From Apoderus coryli (Eukaryota; Arthropoda; Insecta; Coleoptera; Attelabidae), in assembly GCA_911728435.2 (NCBI GenBank), contig OU452204.1, forward strand, positions 5,332,001 to 5,396,000: a stretch of DNA of 64,000 bases, written 5' to 3'. Shown here piece by piece: positions 34,083-44,890 of this stretch (the first letter of the stretch is position 1; the number at the start of each line of letters is the position of its first letter). Made by a program: the position numbers and the translations under genes. The notes beneath the pieces were generated by a model. It worked only from the letters and a program-made list of their open reading frames with translations, ran no database searches and had not been told where the DNA came from.

Positions 34083-35280
34083 GTACTGGTGGTTTTAGAC
34101 CCAACAGGACTACAGCCGACCTGATATTCAGTGCCCGGCAAATACAGGAAAAATCACGGGAGCCAAATTGTCCTCTATACATGGCTTTTATAGACCTTGT
34201 CAAGGCGTTCGACTCTGTTAACCGTGAGGCTCTGTGGAGGATATTGAAGCTCAACGGATGCCCCCAGAAATTCATCCGCATACCTCGACTAGTTCACGAT
34301 AATATGGAAGCAGCAGTTCTCAACAGCAGTGGACCGGAAGAATCCTTTCCAATAACAACTGGCGTAAAGCAGGGTTGTGTCATTGCACCAATTTTGTTTT
34401 CGATGTTTGTGGGAACATTCATTCAACTTGTTAAGGGGAGAATAGAGATCGTCGTCAGATTTGATGGCGGCGGACTCTTCAACCTTCGTAGGCTGCAAAC
34501 TGGGACGATCAGTCATTGAGCTTCAATACACCGTTGTCCTAGCTGATACAGAAGAGGCGGAATCTTCAATATATACTAAATAAAGGAGTATTGGGCTTGA
34601 ACTAAATATAAAGAAAACGCAGTTTCTCTACCAGCCTGCACCAAACACTGTAGCTGTCTCACCACATATTCGAGTTAATGGAGACAGACTTCAGAACATC
34701 GAGAGTTTCTCTTACCTCGGCAGCATTCTCACGACGAACGCAAATATCGATGATGAAATTTAGCATCGCATAAAATGGGCAAGTGCATCTTTTGGCCGAC
34801 TGAGGACGAGACTCTTCGATAATCATAACATCGACGTTCGAACTAAGTTGCGAGTGTATAATGCTATTGTAGTTCCTACCCTTACGTATAGCTGTGAGTT
34901 GTGGACCACTTATCGGAGGCATTTAAAAATCCCTAGAGAAGTACCATCAACGATATCTTAGAAGCATTCTCGGAATCAAATGGCAAGACCAACGAACAAA
35001 CATCAGCGTTCTGGAGGAGGCTGAATCAACTAGCATTGAGGCGATGATTGTGAGCCACCACCTGCGTTGGACTGGCCACGTAATCCGAATGCTAACGGAA
35101 CGCCTTCCCAAGAGAATCCTACAACAGTCGGTAAATGGTGGTAATTGGGTGTGCGGATTTTGAGACAAGGTTTGCTGCTCGAGGATTGGACTGTTTAGCC
35201 ATCTTAGAGTTCACAACAGAAATCCCTGAGTTGGAGTAATTCATACTCGTTAGCGAGTGAATACTGATGATGATGATACG
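34083..35280 (+). pseudogene. RTE-like LINE fragment (RT to 3' end)
   Basis: Reading with several frame changes gives FSARQIQEKSREPNCPLYMA, then FIDLVKAFDSVNREALWRIL and TTGVKQGCVIAPILFSMFV (RT blocks; open at 34181-34519). Next come VNGDRLQNIESFSYLGSIL, IKWASASFGRLRTRLF, LRVYNAIVVPTLTYSCELW and HHLRWTGHVIRM. The catalytic YADD region (about 34540) and many codons are corrupted. A (GATGAT)n-like 3' tail lies at about 35268-35277, as in RTE-type elements. The endonuclease domain is absent, so this is a 5'-truncated, decayed copy. Confidence 0.85.
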
Positions 35281-37510
35281 TTACAATACAATCGACCTTG
35301 AGCCGACCAACGGCATATGAGAATTATTTTATTCTACTGTAGTTTTCAGACAGTGATGACCTACACACACAGAGCTGCACTATTTTGAGTTTATTGTTTT
35401 GGTTTTGCAATTGGAAATCGATTTTACTCATACACGAATCGAATGCGACATTTTGTGTGTTTGCTAATTTTAAATGTATGTTGCTCAGGATCGAGGATGG
35501 TTTAGCCAGGGATTGAATCTAAATCATTCGTAGGATGCTTCATACTCCTTTTTGTGTATTTAAATTTTAATTTGCATATTGTAATATTGATTTTGAATGT
35601 TTTTATACGCAAATAAATTTATATTATTAGTATTATTTAATTTAAAGAATAAGAACTTTTCAAGATTACAACATTAATGAAAAATACGGATGGATCTGTG
35701 GCTGTGAAATAAAAAATAGACTATTTTGTTTTGTGGGTGTAATTTTTGGTGGTGAAACGCATTGGATAATTAGTGATGTTGATGATTTGGTGCATCTCGC
35801 TGAAAAGGCCAAACTGCATAGAAATTCGAAACAGCAACTTACAAATCAACTGCGTCTAACATTATTAGGAAAATAAAATATACAAGAGCGGCTGGATACT
35901 CCATATTCGAACAACATTGCAATTCCTAACGAAAAGGTAAGTAAAAATGGATTTGTACTAAAATTATAGAAGAAATTCATTTTTGAGCTTGCACTTGACT
36001 TTAACGAACGAGTAATTGAAAAGTTTGCTTCGAAAAAAAAAAGCATTGACCTGATTTTTAAGAAACATTAATTATAAGTGTTTGGTAGTAAAAACCCTCG
36101 TAAAAACTGAATCAGTACCAAACGATGTGTAAGTATTTTGTGTTTCATGTTGTTTCACTGAATCTGTCACCTCGCGTCGTTGTCAAAAACACGCCCTTTT
36201 TTAATTAGATTAAATTATCCGATATTTACTTGTTGGAAATTCTTATTAAGTTCTGTTATTTTCACTTGATAAATTAAACAATTTTTCAGTTTACATATTT
36301 CCAACTTATCTATATAATAATAATAATTTGTAAGTGTTTCGCCAACACTGCGCTTTAGCAAGGGGTCTTTCTCCGATTGGCATACAATTTTTCATCGTCA
36401 TACCTCCTTCTATTATCAAAATATTTGTTCAGCTGCTTATCATCGTCTTCATGAAACTTTCGTAGCTAGTATTCAAGGGTAGTTGAACGTTGTTTTGTCG
36501 CAAATTTCAGTTCAAAAATATATTTTTTTTGTGTTTCTGGTTTAGTGGAAACGCTAAGAGAACCTTGTGTTATTTTAAAGAAATAGGTCATATTGAAGTG
36601 GAGTGAATGTATTATCATAAGATTATTTTATTTTTAGACTTTTAAAAAATGTTTCAGTTTCAGGTGCAGTACCTATCTAATTATGATACGGAAATTTTAC
36701 TTCAACTACTGTTGTTAAATAATTATTGACTTATACATCTATCTTCAAAGCTTGAAAAGGATGTTATTTACTAGCTAGTTACAATATTATAAATCATAGT
36801 TTGAATAACCCTGTAGTTCATATATTGAAACATGCTTTCTATAAAAGATTACACTGGGTATAATTTCAAAGAAAATAGTATTTGAACTGTTAAAAATAAT
36901 GGAATCAAAACATTCTTGAAACCAATATTTTCGTCAAAAACTTGTTTGTATTTTTAAATTTCGACACCCATTTTGCTTACACTCTTAAGCGAGATAATTA
37001 AAACGGACAGGAGGCCCGGATTAGTTTATGGGCTAGACCGGGCTGCAGCCCAGGATCTCATTCCGGTAAGGGTCCCCAAAGAATGAGATATTTTAATCTA
37101 AACATATTACCAATTAAAAAAAAATATTATCTTGTCAAGATCAAACTTCTCAATTGAAAACAAGTAATATCCCAGTAAGACGCCCCAAATATCGGTAAAT
37201 ATATTCTTTGAATTAAGAAAGATTAGTTTACATATTGTAAAATATGAAATACACTTTATAGAAAATAACTTTAATAATTTTTTCTGTAAACTGTAATGTA
37301 ATTTTTTATTTATTATTGTAAAGTTTCTTTAAAATATATTGGTGTCAAAAAGCAACACGTTCAGAATTTTTTTTTGTAAACTTTTACTCTTCCCACCCGT
37401 TTATACAAAAAATAAACAGCATTCAAAATATATAGAGTTCTAGATTCATTTATCAGATAAACATTTTTGGAGGAACAATCTTGAGAATATAAAGATTTCC
37501 CTAATGAATA
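35281..37510. other. Intron, nothing recognised
   Basis: AT-rich with no coding similarity. A GC-richer scrap at about 37015-37075 (GGCCCGGATTAG, GGGCTGCAGCCC) has no identified source. Confidence 0.4.
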
Positions 37511-37563
37511 ACAACTATCCAATAAGTATTCTAATAATAATACTTATTGGATAGATAGTTGTT
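37511..37563. repeat. Imperfect palindrome
   Basis: ACAACTATCCAATAAGTATT and its complement, with a 4-nt insertion, surround an 8-nt loop. Confidence 0.85.
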
Positions 37564-37629
37564 GTGTTTTTACAATCACCAGAGAGATCCCACTGATTAT
37601 TCTTCAGACAATACAAGCATAATAAAATT

Positions 37630-38135
37630 CCAAACATCAAAGGTTTATCTGAAAAATTAATGAACCACAATAACATAAAAATTATGTTTGAAATGTGAAA
37701 ATACTGGTAAAATTTTGTGTTCTAAATTCAAATAAATTACACATGCAATGATTGTAATATAGTTTATATAGGACAAACTAATACATTTATAAACACGAAT
37801 AAAAGCGAACATAGGAGTGACTCCACTAAAATTTTAAACCCGATAAACCCACTCTTACCACACATACCTTAGCAAATTTATATCGTTTTGATTTTACCAA
37901 CACGTTATTAGGAAACAAAAAACAAATCTAAAAAAACTGTTATTAGATTATATGTATTGAAAAGGAAAAATATCCATTAATATTTGAAGCGAAATTGAAA
38001 ACTTGAACTCCTATTTAAATCCCAACATACGCTATTTTTTTTATTCTTTTGAATAAAAAGTTAATGGCCTATGTTGTGATTTAAATGGGTTTTTCATAAT
38101 ATATTAAAATAGGAGTTCAAGTTTTCAATTTCGCC
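37630..38135 (+). pseudogene. Second Penelope-like remnant with inverted repeat
   Basis: Broken frames read LSEKLMNHNNIKIMF, then YTCNDCNIVYIGQTNTF (37738-37790), the CxxC plus YIGQT core of the Penelope GIY-YIG domain. Downstream, 37989-38016 and 38106-38135 are inverted copies (GCGAAATTGAAAACTTGAAC and complement) over 28 bp. More decayed than the copy at 24250. Confidence 0.7.
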
Positions 38136-38679
38136 TTTCTGTTTTAAACAGTTTTTGTACATTAATTATTTGTGTTATATTTCTTCGAACTCTATTTAAA
38201 TGTAAGATGATTTAGTGGATGATAGGCCAATAAAAAGCCAACCCACATATTGTCTTGTGTGCGTTCTCCAACAATATTGTTGTTACTACCCGTGAACCCT
38301 TGTTTTTGAATTTAAAAAATTTAGATTTCTGGCGGATATCTGCAGTTTGTTTTTACTTTTGAATATTGCTCCCTTTCTAGACACAAAAGTCAATGTTTTT
38401 GAAATGGCTCTAAGGATGCTCAAATAAATGAGCAAAACGTTGACGAAATCATAAAACTTTTGTGGGTTCGCATTTGTACGTGTTCGCTTTTTTGATTGAT
38501 AGGCAAAGAAACTGTAATGTAAGTTTTCTGATTTTTAAAACCTCATAATATGTTTGTAGTAATTCAATGTAGGCGAATGATAATTTACATTTTACGTACT
38601 CTACCTTCACTATTGTCTATGTTATAATGGAAAATGTATTACTATTTCGTTGTTGAAAATTGTAATGTAGGTATTTTTT

Positions 38680-38722
38680 TTATTCGATTGAAGATGACAA
38701 TGAACTATGTCGAAACGTTGGC
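38680..38722 (+). ncRNA. Decayed hammerhead-like motif downstream of Penelope
   Basis: TTGAAGA (38688-38694; core C changed to T), stem GACA/TGTC, then GAAACG (38712-38717). Same order as at 25512 and 15689, and again following a Penelope GIY-YIG relic. The C-to-T change in the core would be expected to inactivate it. Confidence 0.4.
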
Positions 38723-39411
38723 ATAAAATTGAATTGTTTCTTTTAAATACCGACCTAAAATAATAAAATTGGCGTGGCTGGGCTTGAAGGGGTGAAAACA
38801 AAAATTCAACGAACAGTGGTTTTGTTCTCCTTCAAAAACAAAATCGACGTGTTTTTGCCGAAAATCGTGTCTACGTTAGAGGACGAGTTATTCTGGGTGC
38901 AAAGTTTTAAAATGAAAGCACTGTATGTAAAATGTGTTGTGTACGCAAATAGAAATAGAGGGAAAGTTTCTACTTTGTTTTTTGCCTGTAAATTAAGCGT
39001 CGCCGTCGGGTTGGCAGTTTGATAAATTAGGAGAAGGTCTATTGTGTTTTCCGCACAATTTATAAATAAGTCTTTCCTCTAGAAATAAAAATCCTTTGAA
39101 TCTGGTTGTAGTATAAATATTGTTTAATTAAAGTTAATATAAATGCGTTTTGCAACTTTTATAATATTCAAACAATTATATTTTAAAAGAGATTTTAATT
39201 GCTACCTACTGTATTTTTTTTAAACCTACATCACTGATCATTTTTTACTAAATATAGTAACCAATCAAATTACTTAATTTTAAATCATGTGTCAAATTTC
39301 ATCCAATCACCTCTGGATTACACGATAATACCCTACATGTTGTGGTGTTTTCAGTTTGGTGTTTTTTTCATTAAAAATTAATTTAACGTCAAACTTACAA
39401 CTGGTTTAAAA
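38723..39411. other. Intron, unrecognised ORF
   Basis: An 82-codon frame at 38774-39022 has no ATG at its start and no similarity I recognise. The rest is AT-rich. Confidence 0.35.
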
Positions 39412-39819
39412 ATGTCTCGAAGATTTGGTATTGCATCTAACGATGCAATTAATGATATTATATCTAATAATATACCAAAAAATACAATCAAATCAAAAAA
39501 ATATGTATGGCAAATATTTCGCGAGTTTTGTGCGACCAGAGAATACGAACTGAATGATGAAACGAGTTTGCATAATTTGGCTAATATATTGAAAGATTAT
39601 GCGGTAAATATGAGAAAAGACGAGGGAACTGAATATAAAGAAGCAACTGTAAAAACAATTTGGAATACTACGAGTAGGCTACTTAATGTGGAATTTAAAC
39701 AAAAAAATTTGTGTCCGACAGTAAACACGGTGGCAGAATATTGTAACCCTGATCTGTTAAATAGTTTTTATAAGATTAATAAAATTAAAGGATCCATCAA
39801 ATTACATACTAATTTTTAA
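39412..39819 (+). CDS. Tyrosine-recombinase-like N-terminal domain ORF (Crypton-like?)
   Basis: 135 residues with a true ATG (AAAATGTC). KNTIKSKKYVWQIFREFCAT, then LHNLANILKDYAVNMRK and YKEATVKTIWNTTSRLLN resemble the SAM-like core-binding domain that precedes the catalytic domain in eukaryotic tyrosine recombinases (Crypton and Crypton-derived proteins). The catalytic R...HxxR...Y domain does not follow in any frame I can see, so it is either a fragment or a domesticated small protein. Codon usage and the uninterrupted frame look better than in the neighbouring relics. The assignment rests on pattern only. Confidence 0.45.
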   Translation: MSRRFGIASNDAINDIISNNIPKNTIKSKKYVWQIFREFCATREYELNDETSLHNLANILKDYAVNMRKDEGTEYKEATVKTIWNTTSRLLNVEFKQKNLCPTVNTVAEYCNPDLLNSFYKINKIKGSIKLHTNF

Positions 39820-40135
39820 TAAAACCTCAAGTGGATGAAACTTTTTGCAGTCACTGTTTCAGACACGGCCGGTATACGACACGAGCGGAACACGTTGGGA
39901 GTTTAAGCAGCAATTTACATGTGCAAAGCCATCGTTTTCTTTTAAATATTTATCATCAGTTAAGGTCTGAAAATAATGACGTGACGAATCCACATAAATA
40001 TTATAAAATATTTACGTTCTATAGAAAGTGTCACTAAGCGAGTAAAATTTGTTGCTAGTTTATAATATCAGAACCTCGTTATTAAAAATGTACATACTTA
40101 TATGCATAACAAGTATTAACAATAGTATTAATTAT

Positions 40136-40184
<49 letters not shown>

Positions 40185-40371
40185 GCTTTATTGCCCAACA
40201 GACGATATTCCATTTACAGGACAATCCAAAACAAACAATACATAATATATAACAACTATTGTAAATAGCACGATTAGAAATATACACAAAAAAAACTGAT
40301 AAATTGATTAAACTACATGAATACTACATAAAAAAAAAATAAGAACAAACAAAATACTGAACCACTAAACA

Positions 40372-43215
40372 TTACTGTGTGCTCATTACACATTTTGCAT
40401 TTTGCAGTAAACTATTCAATGAAGAAAAGTGTATGTCACACATTCCGCACAATAAATTAAAGTTTCTTAACATAAAGCTAATTGGAGACTTCAAAAGCAA
40501 ATTAGTCCTAGCTCTTGGACACTTGAATACTATACCCTGTCTACTCGAAATACGAGGAACACAAAATCCGACTTGTGATAACAGCTCTATACAATCAATT
40601 TTATTGTTACAAAGTTTATACATAAATGCTAAGCCGGAATATATTCTACGGTGTTCTAAGGACTCAATTTTAAATCTATTTATAAGTAGCTCATACTCAG
40701 TTCCTCTTGCGGGATATATACCGTCAGTTTTAAATGCCAAATATTTAAGAAACCTTCTTTGAACTTTCTCTACATAAGCATTTTGCCAATTATAATAAGG
40801 ACACCAAATCAAACCACCATATTCTAGTTTTGAACGTACGTAAGCAAAATAGAGTGCCTTAACACAGTCAATGTCCGCAAAATGTCTGCAGTTCCTTATT
40901 ACAAAACCATAAGATTTCATGGCTTCTGCAACCTTGGCTACAATATGCTCAGTAAACGTTAACTGCGAATCAAACACAATACCCAAATCCCTCAAATGAT
41001 CAGTACGACAGAGTTCATATTCTCTGATCTTATATGAGTATAAATAGCATACAGATTTACGAGTATAAGTAACAACTTTACATTTCGAAACGTTCAAGGG
41101 AAGATCATTCTTTACACACCAGTCGGCAATCATATCCAAATCGCCCTGCAGCTTAACACAATCCGACAAGTTGCTAACATTGGTGAATATTTTTAAGTCA
41201 TCGGCAAATAACAACTTCTGTGAAGTGATAACATTTACGATATCATTAACAAATAGAAGGAAAAACAAAGGTCCTAAGTTAGACCCTTGCGGAACTCCAG
41301 ATGCTGCATGATACTCAACAGAACTAAACCCATTATAGTGAACAAACTGTTTTCTATTATACAGATACGAACAAATGAATTTGATCAATATGTCGGAAAA
41401 TCCAAAAGTCGACAATTTAGTAAGAAGAATCGAATGGCCAACACGGTCAAATGCCTTTGAAAAATCCGTGTATATTACGTCCACTTGGCCCCGATCATCA
41501 AGCATCTCGGAAACATACTGGGTGAATAAAGCCAAATTAGAAATTGTTGAACGACCTCTCATAAAGCCATGTTGATAAACAGAAATTTGACTAGAAACAC
41601 TCTGGTAGATTCTGTCATAAAGGATAATCTCGAATAATTTAGAAAAATTGCATAAAATTGACACAGGCCTGTAATTAGCAATATCGGATTTATCGCCACC
41701 CTTAAAAACGGGACAAATTTTTGCCCTTTTCCAAAAATCAGGATAAGTGGTTGTTTTAATTGCTAAATTAAATAGCATCCTCAAAGGTTCAGTCAGAGCA
41801 CCAACACAATCGCGGACAATGAAACTAGGAATATTGTCAATCCCAGAGGTCAATTTATTTTTCAGCTTATTAGACGCTTTCAGGATCTCATCCTCTGTAA
41901 CAAAGGGCAGCAAAATATTCAAGTTGTTACTCAAAACAGCTTCATCACAAACATAGTCCGCACCATCATTTTGTGAAAATACACTGCCGAAAAACTGTGA
42001 AAATGCATTGACAATGTCCTGCGAATTAGTATATTCAGCACCTTCAAACCGCATTGCTCCCGGTATCCTCGTTGTTTGATTTTTTGATTGGACATATGAC
42101 CAAAACCTACTGCTATCATTATTAATTGCCGACTCAGTACTAGAAATATAATTGGAATAAGCATCTCTAATCTGTTGCTTTATCAATGATCGCAATCTCT
42201 TAAACTCATGAAGCAGATCATGACAATTAGTTCTTTTATATCTTTTAAGAAGTTTTGCCTTTTGTTTAATATTTTTAATTATATCAGAACTGTACCAATA
42301 AGGATATTTATGGCTATAATGTATTTTTCTGGGTACATAAGTGTCAAAAATTTCGTAAATGACAGCATAAAAACTCTCAACTGCCAAATTAACATTATCA
42401 CAATCACGCATTGATGTCCAGTCGGCATTCAACAAAGAATCGTACAGATTCACATAATCTGCACGCTTAAAGTTGTAAGCTCTGTTACTTTTGTTAATGT
42501 TAAAGTTCCTTACAAAGCAAAAACCACGAAAAACAACCATGAGTGCGGGATGATATGGATCCTCAGGCACCAGAGACATGTCCTCGTGGAATACGCCACA
42601 AGTCATATCAGAGATTACTAGATCCAGTAATCTATTCGAGCAGTTCAAAATATTATTATGTTGCTTGAAGCTAAAAGAATTTATAAAATCAGTAATCAAA
42701 GAAGATTTCCTATCAGTTGCGTTTTGATATATGAAACCGGGAACATTGAAATCTCCAATCAAAACAACATTATTAGAATGAAGAAATTCTATCTGATCCA
42801 AAAAACTAATAAAATGTTCTAAATTAATTATATCCACAGAAGGTGGTATGTATATAACAAAAATATAAACTTTCTTATGATCAAATTCACACTTACATGC
42901 CACAACATCTATAAAAGGGAAACTATCACTAATAAAATCAGTATTAACTTGAACAGAAGTGAAACAACTCTTAATAGCTAATAATACCCCCCCACCCATG
43001 GTACAACCAAGCAAGCCAGTTTCACGATCTTTTCTGTACACATTGTAAACGTCTCCAAACAGCTCACTGCTGCGAATACCATCATGCAACCAAGTCTCCG
43101 TTAAAGAAACGATATCGTATTCCGCCTGACTAGCGCCCGTATAAAATAGCTCGGTTTTTGTCCTAAGTCCTCTAACGTTTTGATAGTATAATAATATATC
43201 TTCACTGTTGGGCAA
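40372..43215 (-). CDS. LINE ORF2: APE endonuclease and reverse transcriptase, intact
   Basis: About 947 codons, no stop. The endonuclease spans residues 8-230 (LLYYQNVRGLRTKTE, SLTETWLHDG, IGDFNVPGF, LDLVISD, YHPALMVVF). The RT spans about 430-730 (NYRPVSILCNFSKLFEIIL, YTDFSKAFDRVGHSILL, GVPQGSNLGPLFFLLFVND and the catalytic LLFADDLKIF). A C-terminal domain follows. It performs target-primed reverse transcription of the element RNA. The first codon listed is TTG, not ATG. In this frame no ATG occurs between the preceding in-frame stop and about residue 74, well inside the endonuclease. Translation therefore probably depends on -1 frameshifting from ORF1 or on non-AUG reinitiation. Confidence 0.9.
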   Translation of the reverse strand: MPNSEDILLYYQNVRGLRTKTELFYTGASQAEYDIVSLTETWLHDGIRSSELFGDVYNVYRKDRETGLLGCTMGGGVLLAIKSCFTSVQVNTDFISDSFPFIDVVACKCEFDHKKVYIFVIYIPPSVDIINLEHFISFLDQIEFLHSNNVVLIGDFNVPGFIYQNATDRKSSLITDFINSFSFKQHNNILNCSNRLLDLVISDMTCGVFHEDMSLVPEDPYHPALMVVFRGFCFVRNFNINKSNRAYNFKRADYVNLYDSLLNADWTSMRDCDNVNLAVESFYAVIYEIFDTYVPRKIHYSHKYPYWYSSDIIKNIKQKAKLLKRYKRTNCHDLLHEFKRLRSLIKQQIRDAYSNYISSTESAINNDSSRFWSYVQSKNQTTRIPGAMRFEGAEYTNSQDIVNAFSQFFGSVFSQNDGADYVCDEAVLSNNLNILLPFVTEDEILKASNKLKNKLTSGIDNIPSFIVRDCVGALTEPLRMLFNLAIKTTTYPDFWKRAKICPVFKGGDKSDIANYRPVSILCNFSKLFEIILYDRIYQSVSSQISVYQHGFMRGRSTISNLALFTQYVSEMLDDRGQVDVIYTDFSKAFDRVGHSILLTKLSTFGFSDILIKFICSYLYNRKQFVHYNGFSSVEYHAASGVPQGSNLGPLFFLLFVNDIVNVITSQKLLFADDLKIFTNVSNLSDCVKLQGDLDMIADWCVKNDLPLNVSKCKVVTYTRKSVCYLYSYKIREYELCRTDHLRDLGIVFDSQLTFTEHIVAKVAEAMKSYGFVIRNCRHFADIDCVKALYFAYVRSKLEYGGLIWCPYYNWQNAYVEKVQRRFLKYLAFKTDGIYPARGTEYELLINRFKIESLEHRRIYSGLAFMYKLCNNKIDCIELLSQVGFCVPRISSRQGIVFKCPRARTNLLLKSPISFMLRNFNLLCGMCDIHFSSLNSLLQNAKCVMSTQ

Positions 43216-43217
43216 AC

Positions 43218-43227
43218 TCAGTTTAAA
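43218..43227 (-). promoter_or_regulatory. Putative -1 ribosomal frameshift site (U_UUA_AAC before UGA)
   Basis: ORF1 ends CAT TTA AAC TGA. The heptamer T_TTA_AAC (43227-43221) is in the ORF1 zero frame, the canonical X_XXY_YYZ arrangement. Slipping back one base yields TTT AAA CTG AGT, which is exactly the ORF2 frame. No strong stem-loop or pseudoknot was apparent by eye in the 100 nt downstream; only a GCCC/GGGC pairing about 75 nt apart. Confidence 0.6.
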
Positions 43228-44105
43228 TGATCAGACTGTGACTGACTTCTTGTGGTGCGTTTAGGAAACACATCATTTAACTCACACAATTGTTTTCTCT
43301 TTCTATCATTAGAAACAGCAACGCCAAACATTTTATTATTTGTAGAACATGATGCATAAGAACTCGCTTCAGGAACTGACTCATTTCTCTCAACTTGACC
43401 CGCGGTATTCTTGCTTGAAACAATTGTGTCAGTCTTTTTAATTGAATCAAATTGACACCCTTGTAGGTCTTCAGGTGTGTAACGAGTACCGTCAACAATC
43501 AAAGTATTATTATTAATTCTGGCAGTTCTGCCGTTATCTTTAGCTTTACCTAAATGCTCTCGTAATATCTTTTGCTTTTGGTAATCCTCAGGGATATAGT
43601 CTTTCGCAATAAATATACCAGATCCTTTTAATTTGTGAGCATTTTTAAGAATATTAGAGCGAAACTGATAGTTGACAAACTCCACTACGATTGGGCGATG
43701 CCTTTTAGAACTTACATCCTTTCCAATTCGACGAATGTCTCTAAAATCATTTGTACTGCTTGCTATACTTAGAGTTTTATTAAAAGTATTAAGTACTTTG
43801 AAAAGGTCATCACTCGTATTATCTTCTGATATTCCATATAGTATTAAGTTGTACTTACGCAAATTTCTTTCCATATGCTGGACTCTGGTTAGAAGCTTAC
43901 AATTTTGTTCTTGTAACTCAACAAATTCTTGACGGAGAACATTCATGCCATCAATCACATCATACCGTATTGATTCAAGCTCGTCCTTAATATCCTGCCT
44001 CAACTGCAAATGGTCACGCTGAATCTCATTACTTTTTTCAAGTACCTGCTTAAGTAGATTATAAATGTCACGATTCGAAACATCTTCAGAAATCGCCATG
44101 ATCAT
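43218..44105 (-). CDS. LINE ORF1 protein (coiled coil + RRM-like, L1-ORF1-like)
   Basis: 295 residues. About 10-85 form a heptad-rich coiled coil (LLKQVLEKSNEIQRDHLQLR ... LQEQNCKLLTRVQHMERNLR). About 86-150 hold RKYNLILYGISED and RDIRRIGK, as in the RRM-type domain of L1-like ORF1 proteins. About 150-215 resemble the C-terminal domain (RPIVVEFVN, IFIAKDYIPEDYQKQ). The tail is a basic linker rich in Ser. The protein should trimerise and bind element RNA. Two ATGs (44105 and 44099) are close together. It ends with HLN then TGA, and the last two codons form part of a slippery heptamer; see the site at 43218-43227. Confidence 0.88.
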   Translation of the reverse strand: MIMAISEDVSNRDIYNLLKQVLEKSNEIQRDHLQLRQDIKDELESIRYDVIDGMNVLRQEFVELQEQNCKLLTRVQHMERNLRKYNLILYGISEDNTSDDLFKVLNTFNKTLSIASSTNDFRDIRRIGKDVSSKRHRPIVVEFVNYQFRSNILKNAHKLKGSGIFIAKDYIPEDYQKQKILREHLGKAKDNGRTARINNNTLIVDGTRYTPEDLQGCQFDSIKKTDTIVSSKNTAGQVERNESVPEASSYASCSTNNKMFGVAVSNDRKRKQLCELNDVFPKRTTRSQSQSDHLN

Positions 44106-44200
44106 TCCTTACTACGGTACTGTTCAATGTAGGTACCAGTCACTAACACTCTGTATTCTAAATATTAACGTTTTTATAGACTTTCTGTTGGAAATATTAA

Positions 44201-44818
44201 ATATTATTGATAAATCAATTAAAAAAAACACGGAATCTGACACGACAAAACGTACAACTTAATAAAACAGGATAAAAACTGTTCGAAATCACAAATTACA
44301 CAGCTCAACAAAAATTCTCTAATTAACTTTTTAATATAAAACAGATATTTTAAAATTAGTAAGAGCACACAACTAAAACTGTGTATAAAGGTATCTTCCT
44401 TGCTGTTCAAACACGGACTAGGTACTATGTCTAAACTTCTAAGAGTAAGTTTATATGTTGCCGTGTTGGAACGGTAAGGGAAAATGCAGTATACTTTTAT
44501 ACAAATGAACATACAATTGCTAATCCATAAAGGATTTTTAAAATATCGTAGGGCATGTATTGTTATGAAAAGTTAAAAGGGTGCGCCTATGGACGGCTGC
44601 GGTCGGTATTTACATTAAAAAGGGATATCGAGTTGTGGTTTTTTATATAATTTTAAACTAAGATTAAAAAGACTATACTCTGTATTTATACAACCTTGCA
44701 GTGGGTCATTCGTAGGACACTAAAATTCATATTAACACAAATTAGGAACGAAATTATTTATAATTTTACTACAACATCGGTATAGTGAAATTATTGAATA
44801 TTTTTAAACCAGTTGCGT
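44201..44818. other. Possible LINE 5' UTR and intron
   Basis: Sequence upstream (minus strand) of ORF1; an unknown part is LINE 5' UTR. No coding similarity. Confidence 0.4.
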
Positions 44819-44890
44819 TATAATAATAATAATAATATCAATTTATATGCATATTGTAACAATATCAAAATTACAGATGTACAGAATAAT
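44819..44890 (-). repeat. LINE 3'-end scrap with (TTA)n tail
   Basis: On the minus strand CTGTACATCTGTAATTTTGA, then TTGTTAC and CATATAAATTGATATTATTA, then repeated ATT. The same sequence, in the opposite orientation, is in the tandem duplication at 51251-51470, so it marks a family of truncated 3' ends. Confidence 0.6.

Larger units (their letters stand above)
40131..44200 (-). mobile_element. CR1/jockey-group LINE, intact ORFs, (ATT)n tail
   Basis: Minus-strand non-LTR retrotransposon: ORF1 43218-44105, ORF2 to 40372, a 190-nt 3' UTR ending GGGCAATAAAGC (40186-40197) and a (TTA)n tail (40131-40184). The 5' boundary is approximate, because no target duplication was found. Both frames are open end to end, so the copy may be recent. 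The L1-like ORF1 with a YYQNVRG-type endonuclease points to a CR1/jockey-group clade that I cannot name precisely. Confidence 0.9.

Noticed and set aside
37015..37080. GC-rich patch around GGGCTGCAGCCC as a regulatory element
   Set aside because: Only a short palindrome, no partner or gene nearby; not enough support.
40131..40184. (AAT)n run as an independent microsatellite
   Set aside because: It is the 3' tail of the minus-strand LINE, directly after the end of its 3' UTR.
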